Shown: positions 26,198 through 39,300 of the stretch, one piece after another
Layout: each line of letters opens with the position of its first letter
How positions within the stretch are numbered: position 1 is the first letter of the stretch
Program-made: the position numbers and the translations under genes
Assembly: GCA_900239685.1 (NCBI GenBank)
Contig: OENT01000632.1
Location: 26,762-90,761, forward strand
DNA from: Rotaria macrura
Lineage: Eukaryota > Rotifera > Eurotatoria > Philodinida > Philodinidae
Direction: 5' to 3'
DNA length: 64,000 nt
The notes under the pieces: generated by a model
Databases searched by the model: none
Seen by the model: only the letters and a program-made list of their open reading frames with translations
What the model was told of the DNA's origin: nothing

Positions 26198-26205
26198 TAT
26201 AAAAG
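26198..26205 (+). promoter_or_regulatory. TATA box of the defensin-like gene
   Basis: TATAAAAG, 102 bases before the ATG at 26307. A start site about 30 bases downstream (near 26228) leaves a plausible leader and makes the upstream open frame (no ATG, begins with GTG) untranslated. Confidence 0.5.
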
Positions 26206-26306
26206 ATTGAAATGATTTTCATTTATTTCATGCGAATGTGAAATCATCAGTGACGTGTCACAAGACTCAAGTGAATATAACAAAAAAAAATACCGTTGAA
26301 TTTAAA

Positions 26307-26693
26307 ATGGCTCATTGGCAATGTATCATTCTGTTTACACTATTGTTAACACACATGTGCTTATCGTGGCCACAGGAGGAAGATGATTCTAAACTATGCT
26401 TCCACTTCTTAGGTATATTTAATAGTGATTCGGACTGTTCTGATTACTGTAAGGCGCAAGGCAACACTGGAGGATCTTGTGATAAGAGACGATGTGTTTG
26501 TACTACCGACGAAACGGATGAAAATGGAAATGATAATTCAGAATCAAGAAGAGATCATCAACAACTATCGTCTGATACACAGTCGAATATGAAATGTTCT
26601 ATGGGTTCAATGGTGTGTCGATTACATTGTAACTCTTCGGGAAATTTTGGTGGTTCATGTATGAATGGTGTGTGTGTATGCTTAAAGAAATGA
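26307..26693 (+). CDS. Secreted two-domain CSalphabeta defensin-like peptide
   Basis: 128 aa, single exon. Residues 1-20 are a signal peptide (MAHWQCIILFTLLLTHMCLS). Two six-cysteine domains follow. Domain 1 has Cys 31, 44, 48, 58, 63 and 65; domain 2 has Cys 97, 104, 108, 118, 123 and 125. Both share C-x3-C-x9-C-x4-C-x-C with GGSC before the fourth cysteine, the arrangement of invertebrate defensins (CSalphabeta fold). An acidic, polar linker of about 31 residues separates them (TTDETDENGNDN…) and may be cleaved or act as a spacer. The first ATG in frame is at 26307; upstream codons lack ATG. A TATA box precedes it. An antimicrobial or innate immune role is inferred from fold and secretion only. 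Tandem domains suggest internal duplication. Confidence 0.75.
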   Translation: MAHWQCIILFTLLLTHMCLSWPQEEDDSKLCFHFLGIFNSDSDCSDYCKAQGNTGGSCDKRRCVCTTDETDENGNDNSESRRDHQQLSSDTQSNMKCSMGSMVCRLHCNSSGNFGGSCMNGVCVCLKK

Positions 26694-26991
26694 AATTTAA
26701 CGGAAATATCAATTTTAAAGCTGTTCTATTCGATAATGATGTTTTTATAACAATAAAAATAATCATGATACAGGCTTGACATATTATGATGTAGATATTC
26801 TCGACAAATCCCAACTAATATTCTTGATGATTGAATATTTTGTTTCAGCAAATTTGTTTTGCAATTAAGATTTATTCAAAATAGTTTTAAAATGATTTGA
26901 TTGAATTCGTACTGAATGAATACAAACTTTGAGACGTTCAGATTTTACCATGTATGAAGCGTTACACTACAATACAATGATGTTCTAGAGC

Positions 26992-27600
26992 CAGGTGTCC
27001 TAATTGTGCCGAAAAAAAAATGACTTCGTAGTAATCGATTTGTAACTCCACCAACTATGATGTTACAGAGTTAGTCATCATTTTTCTAAGTAGAATGAGT
27101 GCTACTGCGTCGATCTATATGGATTTTTGATAATATGTCGGACGCAATTTTTTCAGAGTTGAACTGGATTTTATGAACGAGATTTCATGAAATATGGACC
27201 TCAACTACACTCTGAACAGCACGAGTTCTTATAATGTGACAAACCAGGGCTAGTGGTTTACTTTTTAGTCAACATTAAAGACAATTCTGTTCTTAAAATT
27301 CAGTTTAAATCTGAAAAACATTTCGTTTGACATAAAATTGAGATCTACAGCAGCAAAAACTACCGTCAACGGCTTAGTTAGGAACAGTCGGGAAATTGAA
27401 ATGTATTGGTCCCTACTCCTGTTATTGTGAATCTTATGCCAGAGCGATTGGTTTTTGTATTATCAAACACATAGAGATCGACGCAAGAATGTTCACCCTA
27501 TTGAGGAAAATGATGACCAGCTTCGTACTATTATAGTTGGCGGAGTAATAAATCGATTACTACAAAGTCAATTCTTTTTCCAGCAAAATTACGACACCTG
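26992..27600. mobile_element. MITE-like element with ~160 bp terminal inverted repeats
   Basis: 609 bp. Left end CAGGTGTCCTAATTGTGCCG; right end is an inverted copy with mismatches (…cgacacctg). Matching continues for about 160 bp on each side, including gtagtaatcgattt and tgcgtcgatct. The CAGG start resembles hAT ends, but flanking 8-mers (tctagagc / acttaaca) do not match, so the superfamily is open. No coding capacity. It lies 300 bp downstream of the defensin-like gene. Confidence 0.75.
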
Positions 27601-30600
27601 ACTTAACATTTTAAGATTTTTTAAATAACTAGAACTAATAAAATGTGGCACCACACATATGTTATAGATCTTCATCTTCGTCTACTCGATAAAACTAGTG
27701 CCATATTAATGCTTTCTTTGTAAGTACATTTTAAGTTCGGCCAACATTGTTGAGAATCGTTTTAAATCGAAGATACATGACATGCCTAGCTTGCATCGCT
27801 GTTAGAAATACTTCATTAATTCATTTATAAAACAAAAGTTTATCTCTAATAATTGGCATAATGAGAGTATCATAAGTAAAGTAAGATAAAGAAAAAGAGG
27901 ATGATACTAACGGACCAGGTAGAATATATAATGAAATACTTTTGTTTTCTATCTTTATGAAGCATTTAACAATCGTTGTAAAATCTGACTGTGAGTTCAT
28001 TCTATTGAGAATACATTTCTCTACAAAACTATTGCATATATTTTTCAAATTAATCTTTCTTGTTGGCGTAAAAATTCAACGATTGCCCCCTCTTCAATAT
28101 CTCATTTGTGAATACTTATTCATTCCAGATACCTATCGATTAGTTTAAGCCAGTGCTCATCAAGACTCGTTGTTCAAACTAAAACAATTAACATCAAAAG
28201 ATAATGAATTTTGTGTTGAATATTTTGAAGACCTTTGAAAGACTTTTGGTTATTTTATTCACGAGGAAAAGCTTTCGAACTAATACCTGATGCAAGTTTA
28301 GGATGTTTCAACTTCAACACTTTTCCTCTCAGACATTTGTTCCAAAATTTTGATAATTACATAGAAATAATTAGAACTATTTGAAAATATTTTCATGTAT
28401 TATTTTACCTTTGCAGATGCATGATTGAGTAGATGTTAATGGTTTAAAATTTTCTTCTGTTAAAAAGACAAATTTGAAAAACTGTATTAGACAATGTTGC
28501 AGAAAAATGAATTCTCTATCGAATGAAGTCAGAGCCAGATTTTAAAACGATTATTAAGTACTTCAGCAATAGAAAAAAAAAGAATCCCATCATATTTGTC
28601 TCACCTCGTTACTGTAAGATCACATGGCAGAATATGTGAATGTCAATTTAAATTTCTGCAACACTTCTTACAGTCGAATATGAAACATGTTCTTCATGTA
28701 GTATGAATATTTAGAAGGTGTTCTGTGATTTTATTTGAACTTTGTTCATATGGTAAAATGAAGCATATGTGAGCACAACATAACCTTCGGTTTTTGAATT
28801 GCAACTGACTCTATGTATTAAACGTTGATATTTTTATCTATGAATAAAGATCTTTAGCTCGTTCAATTCATAACATGTTAATTACTTTCTTAAATCAATA
28901 TTAATTTTTATGTAGTATCTCATCTGAAGGTAAATGCTTGTTAGTGGCTTCGTTCAAAGATTGGTCACTGAAAATTCGAAACCGTTAAGAATTTAGAAGT
29001 ATATATAGCTGACAAAGGAACTTTTTTCTAATGGAAACCTTTCCTTATCACACACGCTTTCAATCTGCTAAATCAGAAATAAGATTAGTCTTATCACATA
29101 ACTCATGTGATCAATCGAGAAGTCGAACTTGTCAGAAAATTCTTTCAGAGCTCAATTTAAATCTTGATCATAGTGAAGAGTTTAGTGAATTTAAATTCAA
29201 GAAACATTTATATTCTCTACTTTCAGATAACTCGCGATGATATTTAGAGAAAACTCTACACAGCAAAACATGTGTAGAGTTTGACTTGACTAAAAGTACT
29301 TTTTTTGAAATCCTTGTTACAATATTCTCAATGACTATACGAAAAAATGAATAACTATCGGAGTGTATTAGGATCGGTTTATTGTGACAATTCATTGACT
29401 ATTTTGTGCTTAAAACCAAATGGCGAAATCTCGATTAAGCAATCTGAAATTTGTACCTTTAACTAATCTCATCCTGATCAAGAGCAGCCGCTATCTTTGT
29501 CTACCATGTTTATCACTGATTCTAATCGAATAGAAAACAAACAGAAGATTATTCAATACTACAAGAAAACATTAAACATCAGGGAGCAAGAGATTCAAAT
29601 CATGTATATGTTGTACCGTTGCCAAGCGTGGTATTCCAAGGAGAGTAGTATGTTTTCAAAAACTAGTGCACTATACACTATGTCGTAGATTACTATAGGG
29701 GTGACATATTTTCTTTCAGTCTTTATATGTAATGTCCCACTCATTCACACATAGTTCTATTTCTTCTAATAATTTTGTCTAAAAAAGTTCCTCTGGAGAA
29801 AATTTTAAGCAGCTAGAGTCAACGAGTTTCTATGCATATGTTGTCAATTACATTTCTTGTATTCAATAGCGAATAACATCTAAATGAGTATGATAAGTCG
29901 TGGATACTAGGTTTAAGCAAATCATCAATTTAATAATCCTAGTAATCTTTAGTAGTGATCTTAATTTGTATAAGAGCAAGATTATTTTATTTAACTCAGA
30001 TAGATAACAACATTTTCACTTCAAACTAAATTTGACAACCATCAAGACTGACAACTTCGTTTTTTTTTATTATCAAACTTTGTATTCGTTGGGTTGCAGT
30101 CAACCATATCCTAAGAAATACATAATTATCTCATCGCAAAGTGGAAATAATATTTCGAGAAATCTACACCTATGTTGAATGATCCTAAGCGCACAGTGAA
30201 ATCAACTTTTGGGAATTCATCAGTCTTCATATACCAAGACTGATTTTGTTCTTACGCGACACTGAATCAAATTCATTACGGCATGTTTTTTCTCGGTCCC
30301 AGTCTGATGTATTCATCGAAGCAATCAAACTTTTTTGTTGACATCATTTTACCTGGGAATTGAGAGTTTCACTTCGTCTACTTTCCAGGAAAATTCTGAA
30401 TCGTTCGTGTCTGTTCTTATCTTTGGATTGAGGAAGTACTCGCCATCTTACAGCTTTTTTCATTAGAGAATCATTCCGAATGATGAGTTGTCTCTTACAA
30501 TAAGCAATAGACATTTCAACTATGATATGATTATCAGTTTAATGAAAATCCTTTGTAAAGAAATCATGCGTCAGTTCAACATTTAAATTTCTCAACTCAG

Positions 30601-31054
30601 AAATTACAAAATCACCTTGAACTTGAAGCCTAGACACATATTTTGTTGATTCATAAGAAATACCGAACCTATATTATATAACCGCTCAATTCGATAGGCC
30701 GATAAGTTTTAAAAATTGAAATACATATGGATCAAATTGAGATTTGTTTTTTTTTTCAATTTTGTTACAGTTGAAACTGAAATCTATATTTCAACGAATA
30801 TTAGCTTAAAAGAATTCAACTCATTGAATATACATCATGGCAATATGTTGATCTAACGAAATTATTGAATGATTTTTATTTTGTGAATAAATTTACTAGA
30901 TTAATATTGAAACTTTCATATTTAGGGTTTGTACACACACAAGCACACATCAGTGATTAAATATATAGAATTAGTTGAGTGTGTTAAATTTCTTTATTGT
31001 TGAGTAAATATTAAAGCAAAGCGTACAAGAGTTTTTCTCTATTTATTTGTCAAT
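27601..31054. other. Gene-poor region
   Basis: No supported gene. Contains a clean 11 bp stem-loop at 29252-29281 (aactctacaca … tgtgtagagtt, 8-base loop) just after a short open frame. Otherwise ordinary AT-rich sequence up to the 3' end of the GPCR gene. Confidence 0.45.
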
Positions 31055-32053
31055 TTATTCAAACTTATTTCCTGATGGGTAAACAAATGCTTGTGCTAAA
31101 GTGAGATTGGTTGTCGTTGTAGTTTTAAGTACAGTTCGTGTTGGTTCAATAGCATTTGGTTTAACCCATGGACGAAGTCTGCAGAGATTTCGAAGTTTAT
31201 TTCCAAGCTGAGGCAATGTTCCAGCACACACGAAAGGAAACAGAAAATTGATGTAATATGAGAGAAACTGTGCAACGATCATGAAATCCCCAAAACTCCA
31301 TGGAACACCACAAACAGATAGAATGCCCGCAATGACAATTGGCAAGTAGAAAATATAGAATAAGGATACGATGGATAAAAGTTGAATGGTCATCTTACGA
31401 TGTCGACGCCAATTCATCTGTTGTTTAAGACGATGTTTTTGTCTTACAATTCGAATGATAAGACTCAAGCTAAATGAAGCTATGATCACTCCATTTGTTA
31501 TCCCACCTGTGAGAAATTCAAACATAGAGTATGCGGCACTATCGTAAGCACAACTGTAAAACCCACAATATACAGCTGCTGGATAGTATGGTCGATTACA
31601 AGGATTAATCATGTTAATAACCAAATAGAGAATGATTCCGTACATGACGATTCCTATAATGGGTAGATAATGTACAAGACCTTTTCTAATTTTCGTCGAC
31701 ATCCAACTATCATGAAATATGAGAATATGTCGTTCGATCGATGCCCATGCAACAAGTCTTGCTATTGTTACATATACTGCACTATCAATAAATCTCCAAA
31801 ATTGACAAAAAAATGGTGCAACTAACCAAACAACACTATTTCGATAATAATAAATGATCCATGGAATATCCGTAATTTCAGTGAAAAGATTAATGATAAG
31901 AAGAATGATAACTACATGATTATGTAAACTTGAGCGAAGACTTCGATCGAATAGAAGATGGTAGAGTACAAATAAAGAACATATGATCGATGCCGTATTT
32001 GATATTAAATAGACCCAAAAATATTCTATGAATGAACTTCGATAATCTGTCAT
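31055..32053 (-). CDS. Rhodopsin-type 7TM G protein-coupled receptor
   Basis: 332 aa, single exon, ATG at 32053. Seven hydrophobic spans are visible at roughly 12-34, 46-69, 89-107, 128-150, 181-205, 222-248 and 256-280. The end of TM3 reads WASIERHILIFH, with ER in place of the canonical DRY. Cys83 at the top of TM3 and Cys163/Cys168 in loop 2 could form the usual disulfide. Loop 3 is short and basic (RQKHRLKQQMNWRRHRK). The NPxxY motif of TM7 is replaced by NFLFPFV. Intronless receptors with an ERHILIF motif are a large expanded group in bdelloid rotifers (from family knowledge). The ligand is unknown; a peptide or chemosensory role is only a guess. Confidence 0.82.
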   Translation of the reverse strand: MTDYRSSFIEYFWVYLISNTASIICSLFVLYHLLFDRSLRSSLHNHVVIILLIINLFTEITDIPWIIYYYRNSVVWLVAPFFCQFWRFIDSAVYVTIARLVAWASIERHILIFHDSWMSTKIRKGLVHYLPIIGIVMYGIILYLVINMINPCNRPYYPAAVYCGFYSCAYDSAAYSMFEFLTGGITNGVIIASFSLSLIIRIVRQKHRLKQQMNWRRHRKMTIQLLSIVSLFYIFYLPIVIAGILSVCGVPWSFGDFMIVAQFLSYYINFLFPFVCAGTLPQLGNKLRNLCRLRPWVKPNAIEPTRTVLKTTTTTNLTLAQAFVYPSGNKFE

Positions 32054-35000
32054 GATGATTTATTTTGACTGTACAATAGAAATAACTAAAAAATCAAAAA
32101 TAATAGGATAGTTAGCAGATGTCATCAATACTTATGCATTGTTTATAATAACATAGTTCACAATATACCTCTTTATGCTCGTATGTTTCTTACCATTCTC
32201 AAAGTATTCTCATCCATAATGATCTCAAATGAAATTTGATTAGTCTGATGTTGTTGAGTTAATGTTTAAATATGTTGTCATGTGCGTAATTTCAAAGCGT
32301 GAAATGTTCATTTTTCAGGTAAGAATTAAAAAAAAATAAAAAGGTGTCGTTTTATTTATTATGAGAGGAAATATAAATAATTTAATAAGTGATATCAATG
32401 TCTATTATATAAAATAGATTCTTGTTAAAAAGACTACCACCAAGCGGCCTATCAGAGAGAAACTAGTAAAAAGTGAAACAATCAGACTCGTATAAAAAGG
32501 AAAAGTGAGCAAGGTTCTTCGGGACAGAAAAAATATCCAAACATATTTAGCTGAAATACACATCATCTTTTGCTTGTGTTCTCTGAATTAGGAAGCTGAC
32601 AAGTGGTCCGGATTCCTGCCGCATCGTTTTATGAATAAAATAGCTTTTGTAAACAATTTGGGATCAGAAGCTAAAGAAAATTTCAAATAGAACTGGAACC
32701 AAATAATAGGCGTTCCAGTAGCTACCTATTTTAGAGTTCAATCTCTAGTCATTATTTATTCGTACACATTAGTGGTTGCCCATTTTCCAATTATATTCTA
32801 TGCCAGTTGATTAGAAATGCTGAGCTCAGTTATTAGTGATATTTACATATTCCGAGAGTTGGCAGACCAGACATTTACGTACGTCATTCATCTCTAATGT
32901 TATACTAACGAAGCTTTTGATCAAATGCTTTGGAGTACAATGAATCAGAATGAATTAAGTTAGATTAATTTTATTTTTTAAGCTATCTCCTGAAAATAAA
33001 AACTCATAAGAACCACATTTCTTTTACTGTCATTCAAGCATTAACAAAGTAAAAGATGCGATTTGCAATGCTTATCAACATCGGGTAGAATGTGCAGTAT
33101 TAGATATTATCTAATTATTAGATGGAATCTTTGATTTAAGTGTTTTCATAACTAGTACGATGAGTAATCAGCAAACTTATCTGATTGTACAGCAATGTTG
33201 CGATACCTTACTCATCAATAAGCGATATAACGAGCTCTTTATTGCTTTGAGACGTTGGTTGCGAATGTTTTCTAGTAACTCATCAGTTAAAGAAAAATAT
33301 TTTTGAAAATTTCTTTCATGTGAAAAATCGAATCTTACTACCTAGAACAATAGAAATGAGGCAATAATTCATTGGAAGATTTATCAAAGTGCAACGAGGA
33401 AAAAAAGAGAACGTTTTTGTCACGTGTACTATGAGATTTTCAGACAACTTGACACTTAAATATTTAGAGGTGACTATTCAATTAAATAGGACTGATGCAG
33501 CAGTGAACTGAACCATCTAATTTTGTAACGTTTCTAATATTTAAGAAAGAGTTATGTGGCCAGTGCGTCACGTAGACCACACTGATTGAAGGTCTGACAG
33601 TTCTCAAGAGATTGCCCAGAGAAATGATAGAAGCAATCTATTGTAAAGATTCCAAGGAAAGAAACGAAGGCAAATCTAATATAATCTAAATCCGACGGAA
33701 ACTAGCGTCACTTTTGAATAACGTGTAACATGATGCTTTGTGTCAAACCATCTGAGCGTTTTCGATATCGGTTAAAACAATCGAAATTCTACTAACCAGA
33801 GAACCTTAATAAGGTCTAGAAAGCCAAACGTCCGATACTTTATCAAAGGATGATTTAAGGAAAACCTCAACTAGATACATGTTTCCATGTCATATTTATG
33901 ATTTCGTTTCTATGATTCATTCATAAATTGGACTATGGATCCAATAGCAATTCAATGCCACTTTTTACGATTAGAAATGGAATATTGAAGAACCCGGCGT
34001 CATTACTGAAAATTCACATGCCATGTGAGTATGTCATTCTATCTATTTCAAGTAATGCTAAAAAATTTTCTTCAGAAAACATTTGTCTTTTTCTTGTTTA
34101 CATAACTTAATTTATTCAATTTCCTTGAACAAAAATAAACCAATCATAAAATATCACGCTAATGAGATGGTGCCAAATTGAAGTGATAAATCTTTTCTAT
34201 AATATCATATTATGTTTCCTCAAACCCTACAAGTCAAGTGTCCATTCAGAGACATACCAATCCAAAAAAGAATAGTTAAGCGAGGGTGTGGGATGTGCGT
34301 TTGGCATTCACTTCATTCCAACTCACAACCTAAGCAGCATTCATATACTCAAGTGTAGCTATAAGTGGCGTCACCAAAAGATTGTGGGTGGTGGAGCTTA
34401 GATGGCGGTAGTGAGGCTGAGCTCCACCTGGCCTCACCTTGCTGACGCCATCAGTAGCTATCAGAGGTAGTATGAAAAAGTATCATTGCAAAATCGCCTG
34501 CGTTGCATTTTTTGTGCTGTCCAATACCTTACTGAAATCGAAATAATGACATCGATGGCTAATTTAGTTTTCTGTTAAATGCAACGTATATGAGCACTCC
34601 ATAGACTAATTTTATTGGGAAGTATTATGAAAAAGAACTGAACAATACGAACTTCAGGTTCTATAGAACATAGCACGTTTAAAAATATAAGATGTTTTCG
34701 TTGTTCCTACAACATTTCCATGCAAATCAGCGTTGCATGAGATAGAAAGAAGGATCATATGTCAACATTTTCTTAAAGATTTCATTAACAATGCACTTTA
34801 CTGGTTATCATGTTATATTGTGTGCAAGTGTTGACATACAGTGCCCCTACAGCTCAATGGTTTGAATATATATATTGCTGTCTTTGAATTCGTCTAGGCT
34901 ATTGAGAGATTTAGACTCTATTCTGTTCAGTTTTTGAGAAAAATTTTCAACATCATTCAAGGGTGAAGCAATGGTGTATGGTGTCATTGATGGATAAACT

Positions 35001-35338
35001 GATGAAAATATCTGAAACGCTATTCAAGCGTTAATTAGAGACTCAGCATCATATGAAAACAAAAATCGAGAGTATAGTGTTCCTATAATTTTGAACAGTA
35101 TGGTATATCTTCAGGTTACATAAATTCCGGTCTCCCATTAATTTAGGTGAAAAACAATCTACTCCTGATAGAATATCGCTCATGCATGCATATGCTATTA
35201 TACTTAATGAAATAACATTAGTGAAATGAACAACTTTAGGCAACTGTAAACTTATTTTCCCTGTTGTAGTTGTTGAAATAAATTTTCTAATATCTTAACT
35301 AAGATATGAATAAACGGATATAATTGTTGAGAATTACA
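32054..35338. other. Gene-poor region
   Basis: No supported gene. The GPCR promoter presumably lies in the first few hundred bases. A small inverted-repeat element is at 34356-34460. Other short open frames lack motifs. Confidence 0.45.
34356..34460. mobile_element. ~105 bp inverted-repeat element
   Basis: Ends TAGCTATAAGTGGCGTCA and its imperfect inverse TGACGCCATCAGTAGCTA, with an inner inverted pair around gtggagct/agctccac. It is GC-richer than its surroundings. The size and structure fit a small MITE; the target duplication is not clear. Confidence 0.55.
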
Positions 35339-36308
35339 ATGAACTACAAGTCACTTGTCTTTCGCGAGTCTAAAAATGAGTCATCACAACGTATCAAACA
35401 TTATGGATTCGAAGAAGCTGCACTTATCAGAGACCAGAATCGAATCGGTTCGACGATTCGATTCGATTGGACTCAGCCCGAATCGCATTTGTTCGAAGTA
35501 AGATTTTTCTATTCGTTTCGGTCTCTGATACGTATTGCTACTGAATGATTATAATGACAGCCAACAGTTGAAGACAACAATGATCAATGTCGTTCCACTA
35601 ATACGACATCGATAGATGAACCCATTGATGAGAAAACAATGCCAAATAAAGAACTGATCGTTGGTGCAATATTACCCCGACTCTGAGAAAATAAACTTCC
35701 AGTCGAACTCATTGGAACATCAATCGAAGAAATCGATTTGTTTTTAATTGTAGAAAGTATTTATGTAGTGATATTCTTTCGACAAAAATAGAACATATTT
35801 AAAAATGATTATAGATTTTTGTGGCTATCAATCGAAAATATACACTATTTCGATTAAGTACAATTCAATTGCATTCAAAGTTTTTCTATAAGCGTATTAA
35901 CACATTCGCCTTTTAGTACCTTGATCATTGTTACGATTTTAACTAATTACTAATTCATGACACTTAAGAATACACTAGAAATGACTCACTATTAAATACA
36001 TTCTTTAAACTTGATTTTTCTCATTATTAATATTATCTGTTTTTATTTTTCCAATTGAACTACATAGTTATGTTTTTACTATGTTAATTTACACATTTGA
36101 AGCATTAATCAAATGTATTGCACGAGGATTTATTCTACAAAAATATACACTTTTACCTGATCCATTGAATTGGTTTGATTTTATAGGAATTTCACTTTCT
36201 TATGTATTAAAATACATGAGTCATATTCTACGTACTGAGTTTGTACTTGTTTCTTCAATTATTTATAGATTCATAGCATTTTTTGTTTATTTTGGAAAAT
36301 TCTCTTAA
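35339..36308 (+). pseudogene. Voltage-gated sodium channel N-terminal fragment, decayed
   Basis: Pieces in the order of a Nav alpha subunit N-terminus and domain I. At about 35690-35760, NKLPVELIGTSIEEIDLF matches the conserved PPELIGTPLEDLDPF-type motif. Near 35815-35880, FVAINRKYTLFRLST matches TFIVLNK..TIYRFSA. Near 35885-35960, SVLTHSPFSTLIIVTILTN matches the S1 segment. From 36068, YVFTMLIYTFEALIKCIARG (S2) is followed by DPLNWFDFIGISLSYV (S3). An opal codon interrupts the first piece (after LPRL), the reading frame shifts before S1, and an ochre follows S1. S4, the pore and domains II-IV are absent. The N-terminal exon from ATG 35339 is a weak match. It is a truncated dead copy of a channel gene that should be intact elsewhere. 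Confidence 0.72.
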
Positions 36309-39300
36309 TATTTTTTACCAAAGTGGTATTTTCTATGAATTGTTCGAAATTTAGTTGAATTTTTCTTCAACGATGACTTAGAAGTTACTCTTCAAAAGTA
36401 TATATCAACAATATCAGCTCAGTTTCAAGTATACAGACAATAAAAACAAATTGAAAATGGTTGAATACTTATGGAACATAAAACTCTCTTCAAATTCAAC
36501 CCTATGTTTTCGAATGTTGAATGACATCAAGGTGTGTAATTAATCATTTTTGATCGACCGGAAATTACATACTTGTTACAATGAAATTCTCCATATTCTT
36601 ATCAATCTACGTACTTAAAACTCAACTACTGCAGCATCATCTTCAAACTCAACTGGAGAAGTATTCGTTGCTGATAAAGGTTAGTATTCATTTTTTTAAT
36701 GTATGAAGCTCTTTTGTATAACGTCCGTTTTTGTACAATAGTATTGGTTAATATTCACGTAATGTGAAATTTAGAAGTATTTATTATAGCTTCGATTTCA
36801 CGAGATGTGAAAGATTTCAGACTCTGAAATCAATTGGTTCGAATAACTCTTTTGAGAGAAATTCGTCAAACTGAAGAATTCACTGATAACAGTTAGTTGG
36901 TAAAAATATTTCTATTATTTCTAACTGAGTTCTTCAACAAGTTTTCGAAAAAAAGCGATATTATTGACGGGATAAAAGTTGCTGCATTAATTTAGTTTTG
37001 AATATTGCAGTGTAATGAGATTTGATTAGAAAGAGCAATGTGCCTGGTGCTAAAATAAATAAAAGAATTTAATTGAAAATGTATTGTGACAGCCATAAAA
37101 GGTTTTAAAAAAAGGATGTTGGATACTTCTGCACAATTTTGATGACCATTTTCTTTTATTTAAATGTATTCGTTCGAAATTTTTCATTATCTACTTTTTT
37201 TTCTCTTCGAGCATCTTGTACGTATAATCATTAAGTAGGATGAAGGTTTTCGTGTGGTTTTAAGATAATTGTTCGAGCCCCCTCATAAGAGAATCAAGAA
37301 ACGTTTTTTTCCATAGAAAACATAGTTTCTGGCTACTCCATTTTTTGTATAGATATTATATATTTTGACTATAACCGCCAATACTGAATACCGCCAACGT
37401 CAGACGATGCCACAACAATGTTCATGTTTGACTGTTATAAAACATGTCGAGTTTCTTTTTTTGTACATTAATACTATTCTATCCCGTTACATTGTAACAC
37501 TCGGGTCAGATGAATAAAAATAGAATCTATCTAATGATAAGAAATCACTTCTTAAATTCAAAACAGTTACTAAAGTGTTGTTCTATGTATTTTTACTGAA
37601 TTTCTATTACCGATCAAAAAGATTTCTAATCAAATCCTTTTATTTATTTTTGCCCTAAATACTTTGTCTTTTCTAGAAAAAAAACGAAATCTCCATGACA
37701 CTCTATGGCAAAGCTATATCAAAAGCAGAGTCCATGCAGAACTTGATCACACCGACCCTTTCATATCCTGGAGCTGAGGATCTTCTATAGCATATTGGGC
37801 TATTGTAGTCTTCAGTTTTTGGCTTTCTCGACTTGGACGTCAATGTACTACGTAGCCTTTGGAGAAGTGAAGCAACTTACTGTTTATGATCGTAATCTGA
37901 CGTTTGCAATCATTTATATCGTCAAAGTCGTTGATATAGCATGGTCTAAACTCACAATAATGATGAAACAACTTTACGGCGTTGATAATAGTATCCTTAA
38001 CTCATACGCTACAAAAAGAAATGTGAATTTAATTCTGAATTTAATTCATTTAGATTTAAGCATTGACCAACGCTTGTGTCAATGAATTATGAAAGACGAA
38101 CATAAACATTATAAATTAGAATAAATTTTGAAAACTATTATATATTAAATAAAATATTGGACTGCTATCTATGCCTGATAGTTTTAGCTTGCATTTGTTT
38201 CCTTTATAATTTACGAATGAATATTTAATCACTTGATCTTAAGAAGGCTTTACCTGTTTATTCGTGCAGTACCAATGCTGCAAGAAGGATTATAGTTTCC
38301 AAAACAACAATTATATGGTTATGATTCAATTTAGATCGTATATGTCTTCAAAAGGCACTGTGGATTAAAGACTCAGTTGTTTTGAGAAAGGATCATTGAG
38401 TTGATTGTTAACCATAGATATTTGTAAAATTTTGATAGCCAGTATATTACTAGTTTATTTTAGGCATGTTGTAATCGCCATTTCAAAAGCTGGAGCGTTT
38501 CAACTTAAATTAAGTTTCAAAAGTATCTCACATACGAATTTCTTTATGTACTGGTCGATCGATAGAGTAAGGCGTATTACTAAATTTTGTTCTGTGGTGC
38601 TGATGATTGGCAAATTTCAAAACTGAATACTTTTCCCTTCCATTACAAATAGCTACATTTATAAAATCGGAGCAGTCATATTTCTAAAAAAGCTGCATAA
38701 TTATAACTTCTGTTTATAGGAAGAGTTTCATCTTTGATGAAAAGTTATTGGTTTATATGTATAAAGACATTTAATATATTATCTACATTTCGTCGATTTT
38801 TTAACTTTAATAATCTTTTAATTGTTCTTATAACAAAAAAAAATAAATCACGAAAAGTAAAATAGTACAGAACAAAATTAATTCTTATTTACTGCGTGTA
38901 TATATTAACAGCGAAATTTTCTTTTTGTTGTTTGACGAGTAATAGTATGAACCTTTGCATTAAGGAAGCAAGTAATATCTTCGTGACAATCATTACCGCT
39001 GCGGATTGTAATGGGCTTCTTCTTATCTAGTATGAGTTTCGATGAGAAATTTGGGATCTTTTTCGACGATTGAATGCTTGTTTTGAAAAACTAACACTTG
39101 ACGATGATTTTTCTGAATTTTTTTCATAGGATCTGAATCGAAGATAATTAACTATTTGATTGTCAAGTGTGTATTCAAAAAAAAAGCTTACTTAATAGAA
39201 ATAATTACAGCGTTGACAATCAACTCATTACAGTTTAATGAATTCATATCTTCGCCTGGAATACGCAATGAGTTTAAATCATCTTCCAATTATGATTGAG

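Noticed and set aside
26238-26306. Upstream in-frame extension of the defensin-like protein (23 residues)
   Set aside because: It begins with GTG rather than ATG and lies only ~35 bases from the TATA box. The signal peptide starts cleanly at the ATG at 26307.
37675-38085. Possible coding stretch (NLHDTLW…, then a 96-codon frame)
   Set aside because: The two parts are in different frames with stops between, no family was recognised, and there is no link to the sodium channel fragment.
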